Source: Acidobacteriaceae bacterium | GTDB lineage: Bacteria; Acidobacteriota; Terriglobia; Terriglobales; Acidobacteriaceae | Assembly (NCBI GenBank): GCA_003140705.1 | Contig: PLKU01000461.1 | Span: forward strand, 1 to 5,811 | Length of the DNA: 5,811 bases | Reading direction: 5' to 3' | Shown here: positions 1 through 5,811 of the stretch, piece after piece | How the letters are laid out: every line of letters begins with the position of its first letter | Position numbering within the stretch: the first letter of the stretch is position 1 | The notes under the pieces: generated by a model | Told to the model about the DNA's origin: nothing | The model's input: the letters and a program-made list of their open reading frames with translations, nothing else | Database searches by the model: none | Translations under genes and position numbers: made by a program

Positions 1-9
1 CACTCTTCC

Positions 10-26
10 GTAGCGCCGAAGGCTAC
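10..26 (-). terminator. UUCG-loop hairpin at the operon's 3' end (terminator-like)
   Basis: Read on the minus strand, GTAGCC-TTCG-GCGCTAC folds into a six-pair stem with one bulged C (position 15), closed by a C(UUCG)G tetraloop, an unusually stable loop. It overlaps the TAG (25-23) that ends the alternative permease frame. The nine downstream bases that are visible contain no T-run, so intrinsic termination is not shown. It could instead be an mRNA 3'-end stabiliser, or chance. Confidence 0.22.
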
Positions 27-352
27 AGCCGAATCAAGCGAATTGCTTGCGCATCCACTTTGTAAGTCTTTGCAAAATCAATGTGCTGCCCCTTCTCACT
101 TTCCTGTACCGGAATCACGAGACTGGCTACGGCTCTCGATTGCCAGGGTGCCCAGGTCGGCGGTAATTCGCATTCGACCGGCAAGAGATCCGGTGCGTAC
201 GACGATCGGCGTTCCGCGGCAAAAGGAGCCATTGCGATCTGCGCCTGGATAAGCAGCGCTTGGAATCGTGGGAGACCATATTCCGAAACCAGCCTCAAAC
301 CTCCGGACTGGATTGGGTTCGAAGTCTGCAGGGCCCAGTGCTTTGTCTCTCC
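23..352 (-). other. Alternative-frame continuation of the permease C-terminus (possible frameshift)
   Basis: A minus-strand frame different from the annotated permease frame is open from just after a TAA at 355-353 to a TAG at 25-23. By hand count its third positions are richer in G/C (about 40 of 68 codons sampled) than those of the permease frame over the same stretch (about 34 of 67). Its product has ordinary composition, including HWALQTSNPIQSGG and APDLLPVECELPPTW. There is no convincing start: the first usable codon, TTG at 298, has no ribosome binding site. The simplest reading is that a one-base indel near 340-352 switches the permease into this frame, whether a sequencing error or a real mutation. 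It could also be a chance shadow frame. Confidence 0.35.
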
Positions 353-1664
353 TTATATCTGTCGCGTTGTGGCCTGCGGGAAGGACGGGCTCACCCGGCT
401 CAGAAGGACAGGTAACTTGTCCGGATTCGATGCGCACAATCAGAAGTTGCGGCATCCGAAAGGGCGACGTACAGATCAGTTCCTTATTCGAATCGGTTCC
501 CGGCCGTTCTCCACCCCAACGGCAGACGCCAACATGCGGCACGTTAAATCGCGCGGAGCCAGTTTCAATCCGTTGGGGGTTCCCAAGCTTGTACAAAGCC
601 ACGGCCAGTTCCGCCTGTGCCGTCACGCGCTGCCGCGGCAATTGATCCACGAGATCGGTCGGAATGACGATACTGAGATTTGCTTCCCTGCCCTGAGTGG
701 TCACGTGAATACTCTCAATGGACCATGTCGATTCCCAATGCCAACCATCGGGCCTCCGCAGGACGAATCGGCTTCCCTCGATCACGACATAGTTGTCCAT
801 CGCGACGGAGGAGAATGCGACCGGAACAATGACTCTTGTCCGGGAACCGAATTCGTCGTCAGGAGTGGATACCGGTCTGTCGTCCAGGGAGTTGTCGACG
901 ATCTCCACCCTCAGCGGGGGCCGGCCTGACTGGAGCGGGTAGGCGATCGAACGAACCAACTGACCTGACGACGCAGCGACGATCGCGGGAATGGCAAGCA
1001 CAACGCCGGCCACAACGAGCCGCATCCACCATGTTCTCCTGAAGGCATATTGACCCAAAAGGGCAAAAGCAAGCGCCGGTACAAGGATCGCGCAGCCGAT
1101 TAGCGTCCCGGCCATTCTGGCCCCAGGCAGAGTCACGGGCAGGTCGGCCCAGGGCAGCCACGGCACCAGGATGGCGAAGAAGATGAGCGCGGTAACGGCG
1201 ACAACGCACTCGCTGATCGATTCAGTTATGGCAGCCAGCACGGCAGTGGGCAATGTCCAGACGCACAGAAATACGAGCTGAAGATAGAGCAGTCCGGGAA
1301 TGCATGAGAGGGTGATGGAGAGGCCTGCCGATGCGAGCAGGTAGAGCTGTGCGACGCATACCGGGAGATGCAAAAAGATGGCCAGGAACGCGATTTTGGC
1401 TGCCATCAACCTCCACCATCGATAGGGCCGGGTCAGCCAGAACTGGCGATCTCCCACGAGGACCTCGCCGTGTATGACAGACACGGTGAGCACGATGCAA
1501 GCTGAGAGCGAGAGTATGATCGGGAGATCCCCGGGATTGTGGCGCACCCAGGCGTGGGGATGGACTTGCTGCCAGGCCCAGCATGCGGTTGAAGCAACGA
1601 AAAGGGCGATCCCCCACCAATGGGAGCGAAGGTCCTTGCACAGGATGTGAATAACGATCCTCAT
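96..1664 (-). CDS. ABC-2-type transporter permease with large soluble C-terminal domain
   Basis: Membrane subunit of an ABC transporter, paired with the ATPase just upstream. The 522-residue product starts at ATG 1664, overlapping the ATPase stop as ATGA with no clear Shine-Dalgarno, so coupled translation is likely. About seven hydrophobic segments are visible, near residues 17-34, 48-66, 88-112, 122-146, 153-171, 186-205 and 214-231. Between segments 2 and 3 lies GDRQFWLTRPYRWWRLMAAK, a type of conserved cytoplasmic loop I associate with ABC-2 permeases of acidobacteria. Residues ~235 onward are polar and strand-rich, suggesting a large soluble domain, probably outside the membrane. The open frame extends upstream to 1820, but that part lies inside the ATPase gene and is rejected. 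Residues after ~440 are suspect because a competing frame reads well from 352 to 23, so the true C-terminus may differ through a frameshift. The substrate cannot be predicted. Confidence 0.8.
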   Translation of the reverse strand: MRIVIHILCKDLRSHWWGIALFVASTACWAWQQVHPHAWVRHNPGDLPIILSLSACIVLTVSVIHGEVLVGDRQFWLTRPYRWWRLMAAKIAFLAIFLHLPVCVAQLYLLASAGLSITLSCIPGLLYLQLVFLCVWTLPTAVLAAITESISECVVAVTALIFFAILVPWLPWADLPVTLPGARMAGTLIGCAILVPALAFALLGQYAFRRTWWMRLVVAGVVLAIPAIVAASSGQLVRSIAYPLQSGRPPLRVEIVDNSLDDRPVSTPDDEFGSRTRVIVPVAFSSVAMDNYVVIEGSRFVLRRPDGWHWESTWSIESIHVTTQGREANLSIVIPTDLVDQLPRQRVTAQAELAVALYKLGNPQRIETGSARFNVPHVGVCRWGGERPGTDSNKELICTSPFRMPQLLIVRIESGQVTCPSEPGEPVLPAGHNATDIRRDKALGPADFEPNPVRRFEAGFGIWSPTIPSAAYPGADRNGSFCRGTPIVVRTGSLAGRMRITADLGTLAIESRSQSRDSGTGK

Positions 1665-2578
1665 TGGCTTTTCACTTTTGCGTCGACTGTGCAATCCGCC
1701 CGGGCCATGGTGAGAAACACCTGGCGCAGCGTCATTGCAGAAGATGTAATTTGCTCGATGCAGAACCGTTCTCGCGCACGCGCCACGCTGCGTTCCGGAT
1801 CCCAGCCGATTTCGACCCATTTGGCCGATCTTCCTTCAACCACGAGTTGCAGCCACTCGGGCGGCGGCGTTTGAGGAAGGGTGAGCGGATTGGTGCAAAC
1901 CACTTGAACATTTCGAAAACGCAGGTGAATTCCCGAAACGGGCTCGGAAAGGCGCAGCCGGCCTGCGTCCATGTACCCCACGTGGCTTGCGAAGCTATCG
2001 ACCTCGGCTAAATCGTGTGACGAAATCAAGACTGTCATCTCCCCGGCGACGTCCAGTAATCCCTGAAGCAGGTCGTCGCGCACCATCGGATCAAGTCCGC
2101 TGAGCGGCTCGTCGAGCACAATCAACCTTGGGCGGTAGGACATGGCGCCGGCAAGCACCGCTTTCATCCTCATGCCGCGGGAGAGGTTTCTGAGCTTTTG
2201 CTTTTCAGGCAGTCCGAATCTACTCACGAGACGCCGCTCGAGGGCAACATCCCAAGTGGGGTAGAATGGCCGCCAGTAGCTCAGAAACGCGCCTACGGTA
2301 AGCCAGTCCGGCAGTTCCTGGGCTTCGGAAACATATCCAACGGATTCCAGCCGCTCTCCGCGGAGCCGTGTTGCGTCGCCACCAAGCAGGAGCGCGTGTC
2401 CCGAAGTTGGTCGCAATAAATTCATAAGCATTCTGATAAGGGTGGTCTTTCCCGCTCCATTCGGGCCCATCAACGCATAGACTCCGCCTTCGGGCACCCG
2501 TAGGTTCAAGTCGTCGACGGCCACAACGCGCCGGAATCGCTTGGTGAGAGAAAACGTCTCGATTGCCTGCATGTGCAT
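1661..2578 (-). CDS. ABC transporter ATP-binding protein
   Basis: Cytoplasmic ATPase subunit that powers the permease encoded next. The 305-residue product has every hallmark: Walker A GPNGAGKT at residues 38-45, a Q-loop at about Q87 in YVSEAQELPDW, a variant signature LSRGM (132-136) in place of LSGGQ, Walker B LIVLDEP (152-158), D-loop GLDP (161-164) and switch histidine H188 in SSHD. A ~85-residue C-terminal tail follows, as in YtrB/NatA-like exporter ATPases. The start chosen is ATG 2578, which overlaps the ligase stop as TGATG; the frame runs open to 2611, but that part lies inside the ligase gene. ATG 2572 is also possible. There is no strong Shine-Dalgarno, consistent with translational coupling in an operon. 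The family includes exporters of lipids, peptides and antibiotics; the substrate is unknown. Confidence 0.93.
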   Translation of the reverse strand: MHMQAIETFSLTKRFRRVVAVDDLNLRVPEGGVYALMGPNGAGKTTLIRMLMNLLRPTSGHALLLGGDATRLRGERLESVGYVSEAQELPDWLTVGAFLSYWRPFYPTWDVALERRLVSRFGLPEKQKLRNLSRGMRMKAVLAGAMSYRPRLIVLDEPLSGLDPMVRDDLLQGLLDVAGEMTVLISSHDLAEVDSFASHVGYMDAGRLRLSEPVSGIHLRFRNVQVVCTNPLTLPQTPPPEWLQLVVEGRSAKWVEIGWDPERSVARARERFCIEQITSSAMTLRQVFLTMARADCTVDAKVKSQ

Positions 2579-4698
2579 CACACGAGCGGGTAGACGACCG
2601 CTTCCCGCCATTGGGGGAATTCGTCAAGATCGGGCATACTTCCGCGGTCGCTCACGGCATCTGCCAGCGCAGCGAGAAACTGACAGTCCGCGTCGCTCAG
2701 GTGGCGCCGCATGTGATCGATCAATGGCCTGACTGTCCAATCCAGGTGGGCATCTGGCAATTCAAATGCCTCTCTGATCTGTCTGACGATCCCAGCGATT
2801 TCAACATGATCTAGCATGGCAAACAGACACTGCAAAAAAAGAACCCGAGGAAGGACATACGTGGGTCCTTCCTCGCGTGTCTCCCACGCCAGGTTGAGCT
2901 CAAGGCGTGCTTCATCCTGCATGTCCATCATCAAAAGAACGCGAACGAGATGGCAGTGCGAGCTTGGCAACTCGAATTGTCCTTGCAGGAGTTCTCGAAG
3001 CAATTCCACTGCGCAAATGTAGTTTCCATTTTCATAACAGGTAAAGGCCTGCTGCCTGAGCGAGTACGGGCTTGGTCTTCGAGCGCCCTCTGATTCTCCC
3101 TCAGAGGTGATGAAGCCTAGGCGTGTGCGAGGCATATTGAATTCGCGAATCTCCGCGCGGCTCAGCGAATGCCAGGACTCCTCATGGGTGAATGGGTCCG
3201 ACAGGTCCAAAACCTGAGACGCTCCGAAGTTGACGATCCTCTGCCAGTCACATTGCACATTGGCAGTACCGGAAAGGCGCCGAACGACAGTTCCGCGAAC
3301 ATGCGCCCTACCTGAACTGGGTGGCTCCGTCATCGCGAGATCAATGTTGTCTATTTCGCTGATCCGATGATTCAGAACGCCGGCGGCGTCAAGCATTTGG
3401 AAGATTCCGTTGGGTCCAATTTGCCCAAACTTCCAGTCCAATTCGAGGAACTTCTCCCGACAACTGAGGAGCGTCCTTACGTCTTCCCATTCCAAGTCAC
3501 GGGACTGTAAAAGCTGTTCCAGTGACGCGACCTCCTTTCGCATTGAACGCCTGGACTTGATTGCGCGCTCGATGGCCTTAGATTGTCCAGAGTCTTTGCG
3601 GCCCGACAGTGAAGCAGCCACCTTTTCAATCACCCAATTGATGCAGTCCAATTCATCCCAGCGAATCCCGCGACTTTTCGCATGGTTTTCCATGAGAGCG
3701 AACTTTATACCCCAGTCCAGTGTTTGTCTCACTCCGCATGGCGCGCCGTCGAGCATATCCAAAACTTCTTTCCAGCGCTGGCAAGTTTCTGCTCCCCAGG
3801 CGGGCATGAAGGGGGCACCTATGTGGGCCTCAATCTGTGCTAGGTAGTGGCGTTGAATCTCAAGCGCAGTCTTGTGGCTCCCGTCAGCCATCAGGAGCGG
3901 TGCTTTGCAGGTCACGTCCAGGGCCACTGCCCTCATGGCGGCAAGTGGATCTGCCAGCTGGACACCGTTTCCTGGTTCGAGCCCCGCGTCTGCCATTGCG
4001 CAGATCAGGGCGGTAGTTGCTACTTTGAGGTACGCTGAAATATTTGAGCAAAGACTCTCGCCGCAGATGGAGTGTAGCCGGTGGTAGTTTTCCGACAATG
4101 GCTCCTGACGTGTGTTGAAGATCGCTCTTTCGTCGGTCGTCGAATGACCAGCCACGACATGCTTGAAATGAGCGATTAATCTAGGGGAAAGAGTGAATTC
4201 CAACCCGCGTGAAAGAGGGTTAAATCCACCTGCGGAGCTGTAAATGAGCCGCGTCGCAAAATGAGGGATGATATGCGGTTGCAGCGCCTCTTGCGGCCTG
4301 CGGTGTAAGTAGCTTTCGTGAGCGCCCCAGGTAGTGCCTTCAGAGTAGGAGATGTTGGAGCGGAAGAGGGTGATCTCGCTTCCCGGCGGACAATTGGACT
4401 CAGCGGACGAAGCGAGGGCGGCAAGGGTCCTGTGCCCTGCCTCGGTGTACCGCACTACTTCGGCTGGGCTGGTGCACTCTCCAATCGCGTATTCGGGGTG
4501 GTTGCCGCAATCAAGATATAGCCTCGCGGCATTTGAAAGAAACATTCCCCGCGACGCGTGCAGGTCGGGTAGCTGGGTAAGTTCGCGGCTTGCCGCATCC
4601 ATGAGGCGTCGGATAACCTCTCCCCGGTCGATCTCCCCGCTTAATGACATGCCAGCAATCGCATATTCAGTTTCCACGCCAAACATCAACTCGGCCAT
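2578..4698 (-). CDS. PafA/Dop-family (Pup ligase-like) carboxylate-amine ligase with C-terminal TPR-like extension
   Basis: Member of the PafA/Dop family, relatives of glutamine synthetase. In actinobacteria PafA ligates the modifier Pup to lysines and Dop deamidates or removes it. Visible motifs are: metal/nucleotide-binding GVETEYAI (residues 7-14, E9 and E11); RLYLDCGNHPEYAIGEC (59-75), with D63 in the place of the catalytic aspartate; TTWGAHESYL (122-131); RQEPLSENYHRLH (197-209); LDWGIKFALMEN (327-338); and PPSSGRAHVRG (459-469). The catalytic part spans ~1-520. The spacing from E11 to D63 is short, as in PafA, arguing against the inserted Dop loop. Residues ~545-680 form helical repeats, two resembling TPRs (near 548-575 and 582-610), making the protein ~200 residues longer than usual. 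ATG 4698 is taken as start, but ATG 4686 (MFGVETEY) also fits the family. It is first in the operon, and its TGA overlaps the ATPase start. The family is sure; the substrate and the ligase-versus-hydrolase role are not. Confidence 0.9.
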   Translation of the reverse strand: MAELMFGVETEYAIAGMSLSGEIDRGEVIRRLMDAASRELTQLPDLHASRGMFLSNAARLYLDCGNHPEYAIGECTSPAEVVRYTEAGHRTLAALASSAESNCPPGSEITLFRSNISYSEGTTWGAHESYLHRRPQEALQPHIIPHFATRLIYSSAGGFNPLSRGLEFTLSPRLIAHFKHVVAGHSTTDERAIFNTRQEPLSENYHRLHSICGESLCSNISAYLKVATTALICAMADAGLEPGNGVQLADPLAAMRAVALDVTCKAPLLMADGSHKTALEIQRHYLAQIEAHIGAPFMPAWGAETCQRWKEVLDMLDGAPCGVRQTLDWGIKFALMENHAKSRGIRWDELDCINWVIEKVAASLSGRKDSGQSKAIERAIKSRRSMRKEVASLEQLLQSRDLEWEDVRTLLSCREKFLELDWKFGQIGPNGIFQMLDAAGVLNHRISEIDNIDLAMTEPPSSGRAHVRGTVVRRLSGTANVQCDWQRIVNFGASQVLDLSDPFTHEESWHSLSRAEIREFNMPRTRLGFITSEGESEGARRPSPYSLRQQAFTCYENGNYICAVELLRELLQGQFELPSSHCHLVRVLLMMDMQDEARLELNLAWETREEGPTYVLPRVLFLQCLFAMLDHVEIAGIVRQIREAFELPDAHLDWTVRPLIDHMRRHLSDADCQFLAALADAVSDRGSMPDLDEFPQWREAVVYPLV

Positions 4699-4784
4699 AG
4701 CGCCCCGCCATCCCGCGGCGTCTGCCGCGCAGGAATTTGTGATTCTCTAGCGTATGGCTCGTTCGTGAGTATGGCTTCAATCAC
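4686..4784 (-). CDS. Doubtful 32-codon GTG ORF overlapping the ligase start
   Basis: This short frame begins at GTG 4784, preceded by AGAGG at a tight four-base spacing, and ends at TGA 4688-4686. The stop shares its last base with the alternative ligase start ATG 4686 (TGATG), the same arrangement used at the ligase/ATPase junction. The frame is open back to TAA at 4835 but offers no ATG. The predicted peptide is basic and proline-containing and ends ..RQTPRDGGALWPS, with a GG five residues from the end. It does not resemble Pup or UBact, which end in GGE/GGQ or TGE. The case rests on the overlap alone and chance is the likelier explanation. Confidence 0.15.
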   Translation of the reverse strand: MIEAILTNEPYARESQIPARQTPRDGGALWPS

Positions 4785-5256
4785 CAGACCTCTTAGGTGA
4801 GCGCCGAATTTCCATCCCGAAGAATGAATGGGTTACGAGAGCATCAATCAACCTGGAACACCGCGCATCACTTCGCGGCGCATCGATCTCACGTTCATAC
4901 TTTCCCATTCCCACATTTCGCTGGGTAGCTGAGGCATGCCGGGGCCAACGAGCTATTTCACAATTTGGCTTTGCGGCAGCGCTTCAGGCTGCTACGCTCC
5001 CTGGACTGCGGCTCGCAGCCGCGCACAATTTCTAAACTCGTTCAATGAGCCTTGGCCTGTCAGCAACTCTATGGCGACAGCAATATTCAGGGATTTGTCC
5101 GGTCGAGAGGAGGCACCGACCGTTAAGCAGCTCGCACGAGGCATGTACTTCGATTTGCCCGGAGCGCACGGATCAGATACTGCTCCTTGCTGCAGGGGCA
5201 ATTATGGCATCCGCTTTTCTGCATTCGTCGGGGATATTGGCGGTGGGCGCAAGTAC
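4699..5256. other. Region without a convincing gene between the ligase and the orphan ORF
   Basis: Reading frames here are short or of poor quality on both strands. A plus-strand frame (4936-5337) has no proper ribosome binding site, and its 3' end runs into the orphan gene on the other strand. A minus-strand frame (5201-4992) starts only at TTG. A perfect six-base inverted repeat GCGGCT-CGC-AGCCGC lies at 5008-5022 with no T-run. The left part should contain the operon's promoter and leader, though no clear -35/-10 pair was recognised. The right part (5256-5173) reads on in the orphan gene's frame after its stop and may be decayed coding sequence. Confidence 0.5.
4714..4729 (-). promoter_or_regulatory. 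GC-rich leader hairpin just upstream of the ligase start
   Basis: A perfect six-base inverted repeat, CGCGGC-AGAC-GCCGCG on the minus strand, lies 15 bases upstream of ATG 4698. The only G-rich candidate ribosome binding site (GGCGGGG) falls between hairpin and start. The structure could restrain or protect translation initiation of the operon. It may equally be a chance palindrome in GC-rich leader sequence. Confidence 0.25.
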
Positions 5257-5658
5257 CTAGAGGTCCAGAAGAACGATGATGCAAGTATTTTGTCGACGAT
5301 TCAAATCATCATTCTTCGTCAGCTCGAAGAGCTGTGAAATGTTGTTGAGCTCGTCATCAATGAGACTCTTTGCTCCGGCCTCCTTGATTGGATCGAAGTA
5401 CGTCTGGTTGAACCTTCCAGTGATTCCAATCGTGAGAGTGCTCATCCGGGAGACCTCCTCGTACCAGTGCTGCGGCGAGGTGCCGTCAATTCTATTCATA
5501 CGCAGTTCCTCTCTGTAGCATTCGATCAGCAAAAAGTGAGCGATGGTGTCTCCAGTTGATTTGCTCTCCCGTATCCCACTGATTTTTCTTGTGATCGATT
5601 CTCGGAAGTCATCCCAAGGCGAAGTGATTCTCGGGAGCACGCAATTTGCTGTTTTCAT
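5257..5658 (-). CDS. Orphan hypothetical protein, possibly a truncated SLOG-like nucleotide-binding protein
   Basis: I do not recognise this 133-residue protein with confidence. Codon choice looks natural throughout. Residues 1-71 look mostly helical and polar. From residue 74, TLTIGITGRFNQTYFDP followed by a helix and the strand CIIVLL (126-131) resembles the first strand-loop-helix-strand of Rossmann-like SLOG-type proteins (typically GVTGHRDL), but the histidine-arginine-aspartate of that motif is not kept. The sequence ends abruptly with LDL where that fold should continue. ATG 5658 has no ribosome binding site and lies only 24 bp from a divergent start. ATG 5499 (AGAGG upstream) and especially ATG 5445 (GAGGAGG, eight-base spacing) are better placed, the latter giving a 62-residue protein. 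It could be a short native gene or the remnant of a longer one. Confidence 0.45.
   Translation of the reverse strand: MKTANCVLPRITSPWDDFRESITRKISGIRESKSTGDTIAHFLLIECYREELRMNRIDGTSPQHWYEEVSRMSTLTIGITGRFNQTYFDPIKEAGAKSLIDDELNNISQLFELTKNDDLNRRQNTCIIVLLDL
5454..5460 (-). promoter_or_regulatory. Strong internal Shine-Dalgarno (GAGGAGG) within the orphan ORF
   Basis: GAGGAGG sits eight bases before ATG 5445, ideal spacing, whereas the upstream ATG 5658 has none. It argues for a 62-residue product starting at the strand-forming segment STLTIGITG. The motif is also simply what Glu-Glu-Val codons (GAG GAG GTC) spell in the longer frame, so it may be fortuitous. Confidence 0.35.
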
Positions 5659-5670
5659 TTAGGAGTAAGA

Positions 5671-5676
5671 AGAGGA
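5671..5676 (+). promoter_or_regulatory. Ribosome binding site of the divergent plus-strand gene
   Basis: AGAGGA lies six bases before ATG 5683, a typical spacing, and supports that start. A second purine-rich block, AGGAG at 5661-5665, is too distant to be the main site. Confidence 0.65.
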
Positions 5677-5682
5677 TTTGAG

Positions 5683-5811
5683 ATGGCACACCTTTGGGTC
5701 GAGAACACTGGTTCTTGGGAAGCGCTCAAGCTTAACGGCGCCGGGCATAGGCTACCCGGGTCAGCGCCCCCGGGAGTTGCGGGGACCGAATTCGGCAACC
5801 AGGGAGCACGG
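5683..5811 (+). CDS. Unidentified protein, N-terminal fragment running off the window
   Basis: The first 43 codons of a plus-strand gene are present, with ATG 5683 preceded by a good AGAGGA site. The start MAHLWVENTGSWEALKLNG reads as two short beta-strands with tryptophans, followed by a Gly/Pro-rich stretch. This is too little to assign a family. The opening vaguely recalls N-terminal strands of FHA-like or other small beta-sandwich proteins, which is only an impression. It is divergent from the orphan ORF (24 bp between starts), so any promoter must lie inside that ORF. The open frame, natural codons and ribosome binding site make it likely a real gene. Confidence 0.6.
   Translation, partial: MAHLWVENTGSWEALKLNGAGHRLPGSAPPGVAGTEFGNQGAR

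Noticed and set aside
35..49. Inverted repeat CAAGC-GAATT-GCTTG near the operon's 3' end
   Set aside because: The five-pair weak stem lies inside the alternative permease frame and has no T-run, so it cannot be supported as a terminator.
81..929. A long plus-strand frame of 282 codons antisense to the permease
   Set aside because: It is antisense to a permease with clear membrane segments and coupling, and its product is rich in Arg, Cys and His without domains. It is a shadow frame.
1665..1820. The upstream 52-codon extension of the permease frame
   Set aside because: It lies entirely within the ATPase gene in another frame, while ATG 1664 overlaps the ATPase stop in the usual ATGA manner and begins a natural N-terminus.
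4848..4937. A 29-codon minus-strand ATG frame (begins MPQLPSEMWEWES, ends GVPG) considered as a small modifier
   Set aside because: There is no ribosome binding site, it is very short, and the C-terminus lacks the Glu/Gln needed by Pup-type ligases. It is probably chance.
5008..5022. Hairpin GCGGCT-CGC-AGCCGC considered as a terminator
   Set aside because: There is no T-run on either side and the stem is only six pairs. Such palindromes are expected in GC-rich DNA.
4992..5201. A minus-strand frame of 69 codons starting at TTG, considered as a Pup-like protein by size
   Set aside because: It has no ribosome binding site and ends in VQGA without a Gly-Gly-Glu/Gln end. Its cysteine- and arginine-containing sequence does not look like an acidic, disordered Pup.
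4936..5337. A plus-strand 133-codon ATG frame
   Set aside because: It has no properly spaced ribosome binding site, an unnatural composition, and a 3' end lying over the better-looking orphan ORF on the other strand.

Overview
The window is a moderately GC-rich bacterial segment built around a leftward (minus-strand) operon of three genes, with a short orphan gene and a divergent, truncated gene at the right end. No rRNA, tRNA, CRISPR array, insertion sequence or long repeat was seen. The organism is probably not an actinobacterium. The ABC ATPase, with its YVSEAQELPDWLTV and NLSRGMRMKA stretches, and the permease, with its FWLTRP segment, resemble the many such pairs I associate with Acidobacteriota. 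That placement is an inference from sequence style, not a search result.

Layout from the operon's 5' end (right) to its 3' end (left). Positions 4698-2578 encode a 706-residue member of the PafA/Dop (Pup ligase/depupylase) branch of the glutamine-synthetase-like carboxylate-amine ligases. Its catalytic motifs are intact and it has an unusual C-terminal helical, TPR-like extension. Its stop overlaps the next start (TGATG at 2580-2576). Positions 2578-1661 encode an ABC transporter ATPase with all nucleotide-binding motifs. This overlaps by ATGA (1664-1661) an ABC-2-type permease that has about seven membrane segments and a large soluble C-terminal domain. The permease's last ~100 codons may be frameshifted: a second frame, open from 352 to 23, reads at least as well and ends in a UUCG-loop hairpin.

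Right of the ligase start, positions 4699-5256 hold no convincing gene. They contain a leader hairpin and a doubtful 32-codon GTG ORF that overlaps the ligase in TGATG fashion. At 5658-5257 lies a minus-strand orphan ORF (133 aa, or 62 aa from a better-placed internal start) whose second half opens like a Rossmann/SLOG-type nucleotide-binding protein and then stops early, possibly a decaying gene. Starting 24 bp away and divergent is a plus-strand gene with a good ribosome binding site that leaves the window after 43 codons.

Inferred biology: a Pup-ligase-like enzyme made in the same transcript as an ABC pair, with no proteasome, proteasomal ATPase or recognisable Pup in view. This suggests a non-canonical peptide or protein ligation system, or a ligase with another small substrate. 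The modifier or substrate, if any, is not identifiable here, and the genes to the right of 5811 are the first place to look.
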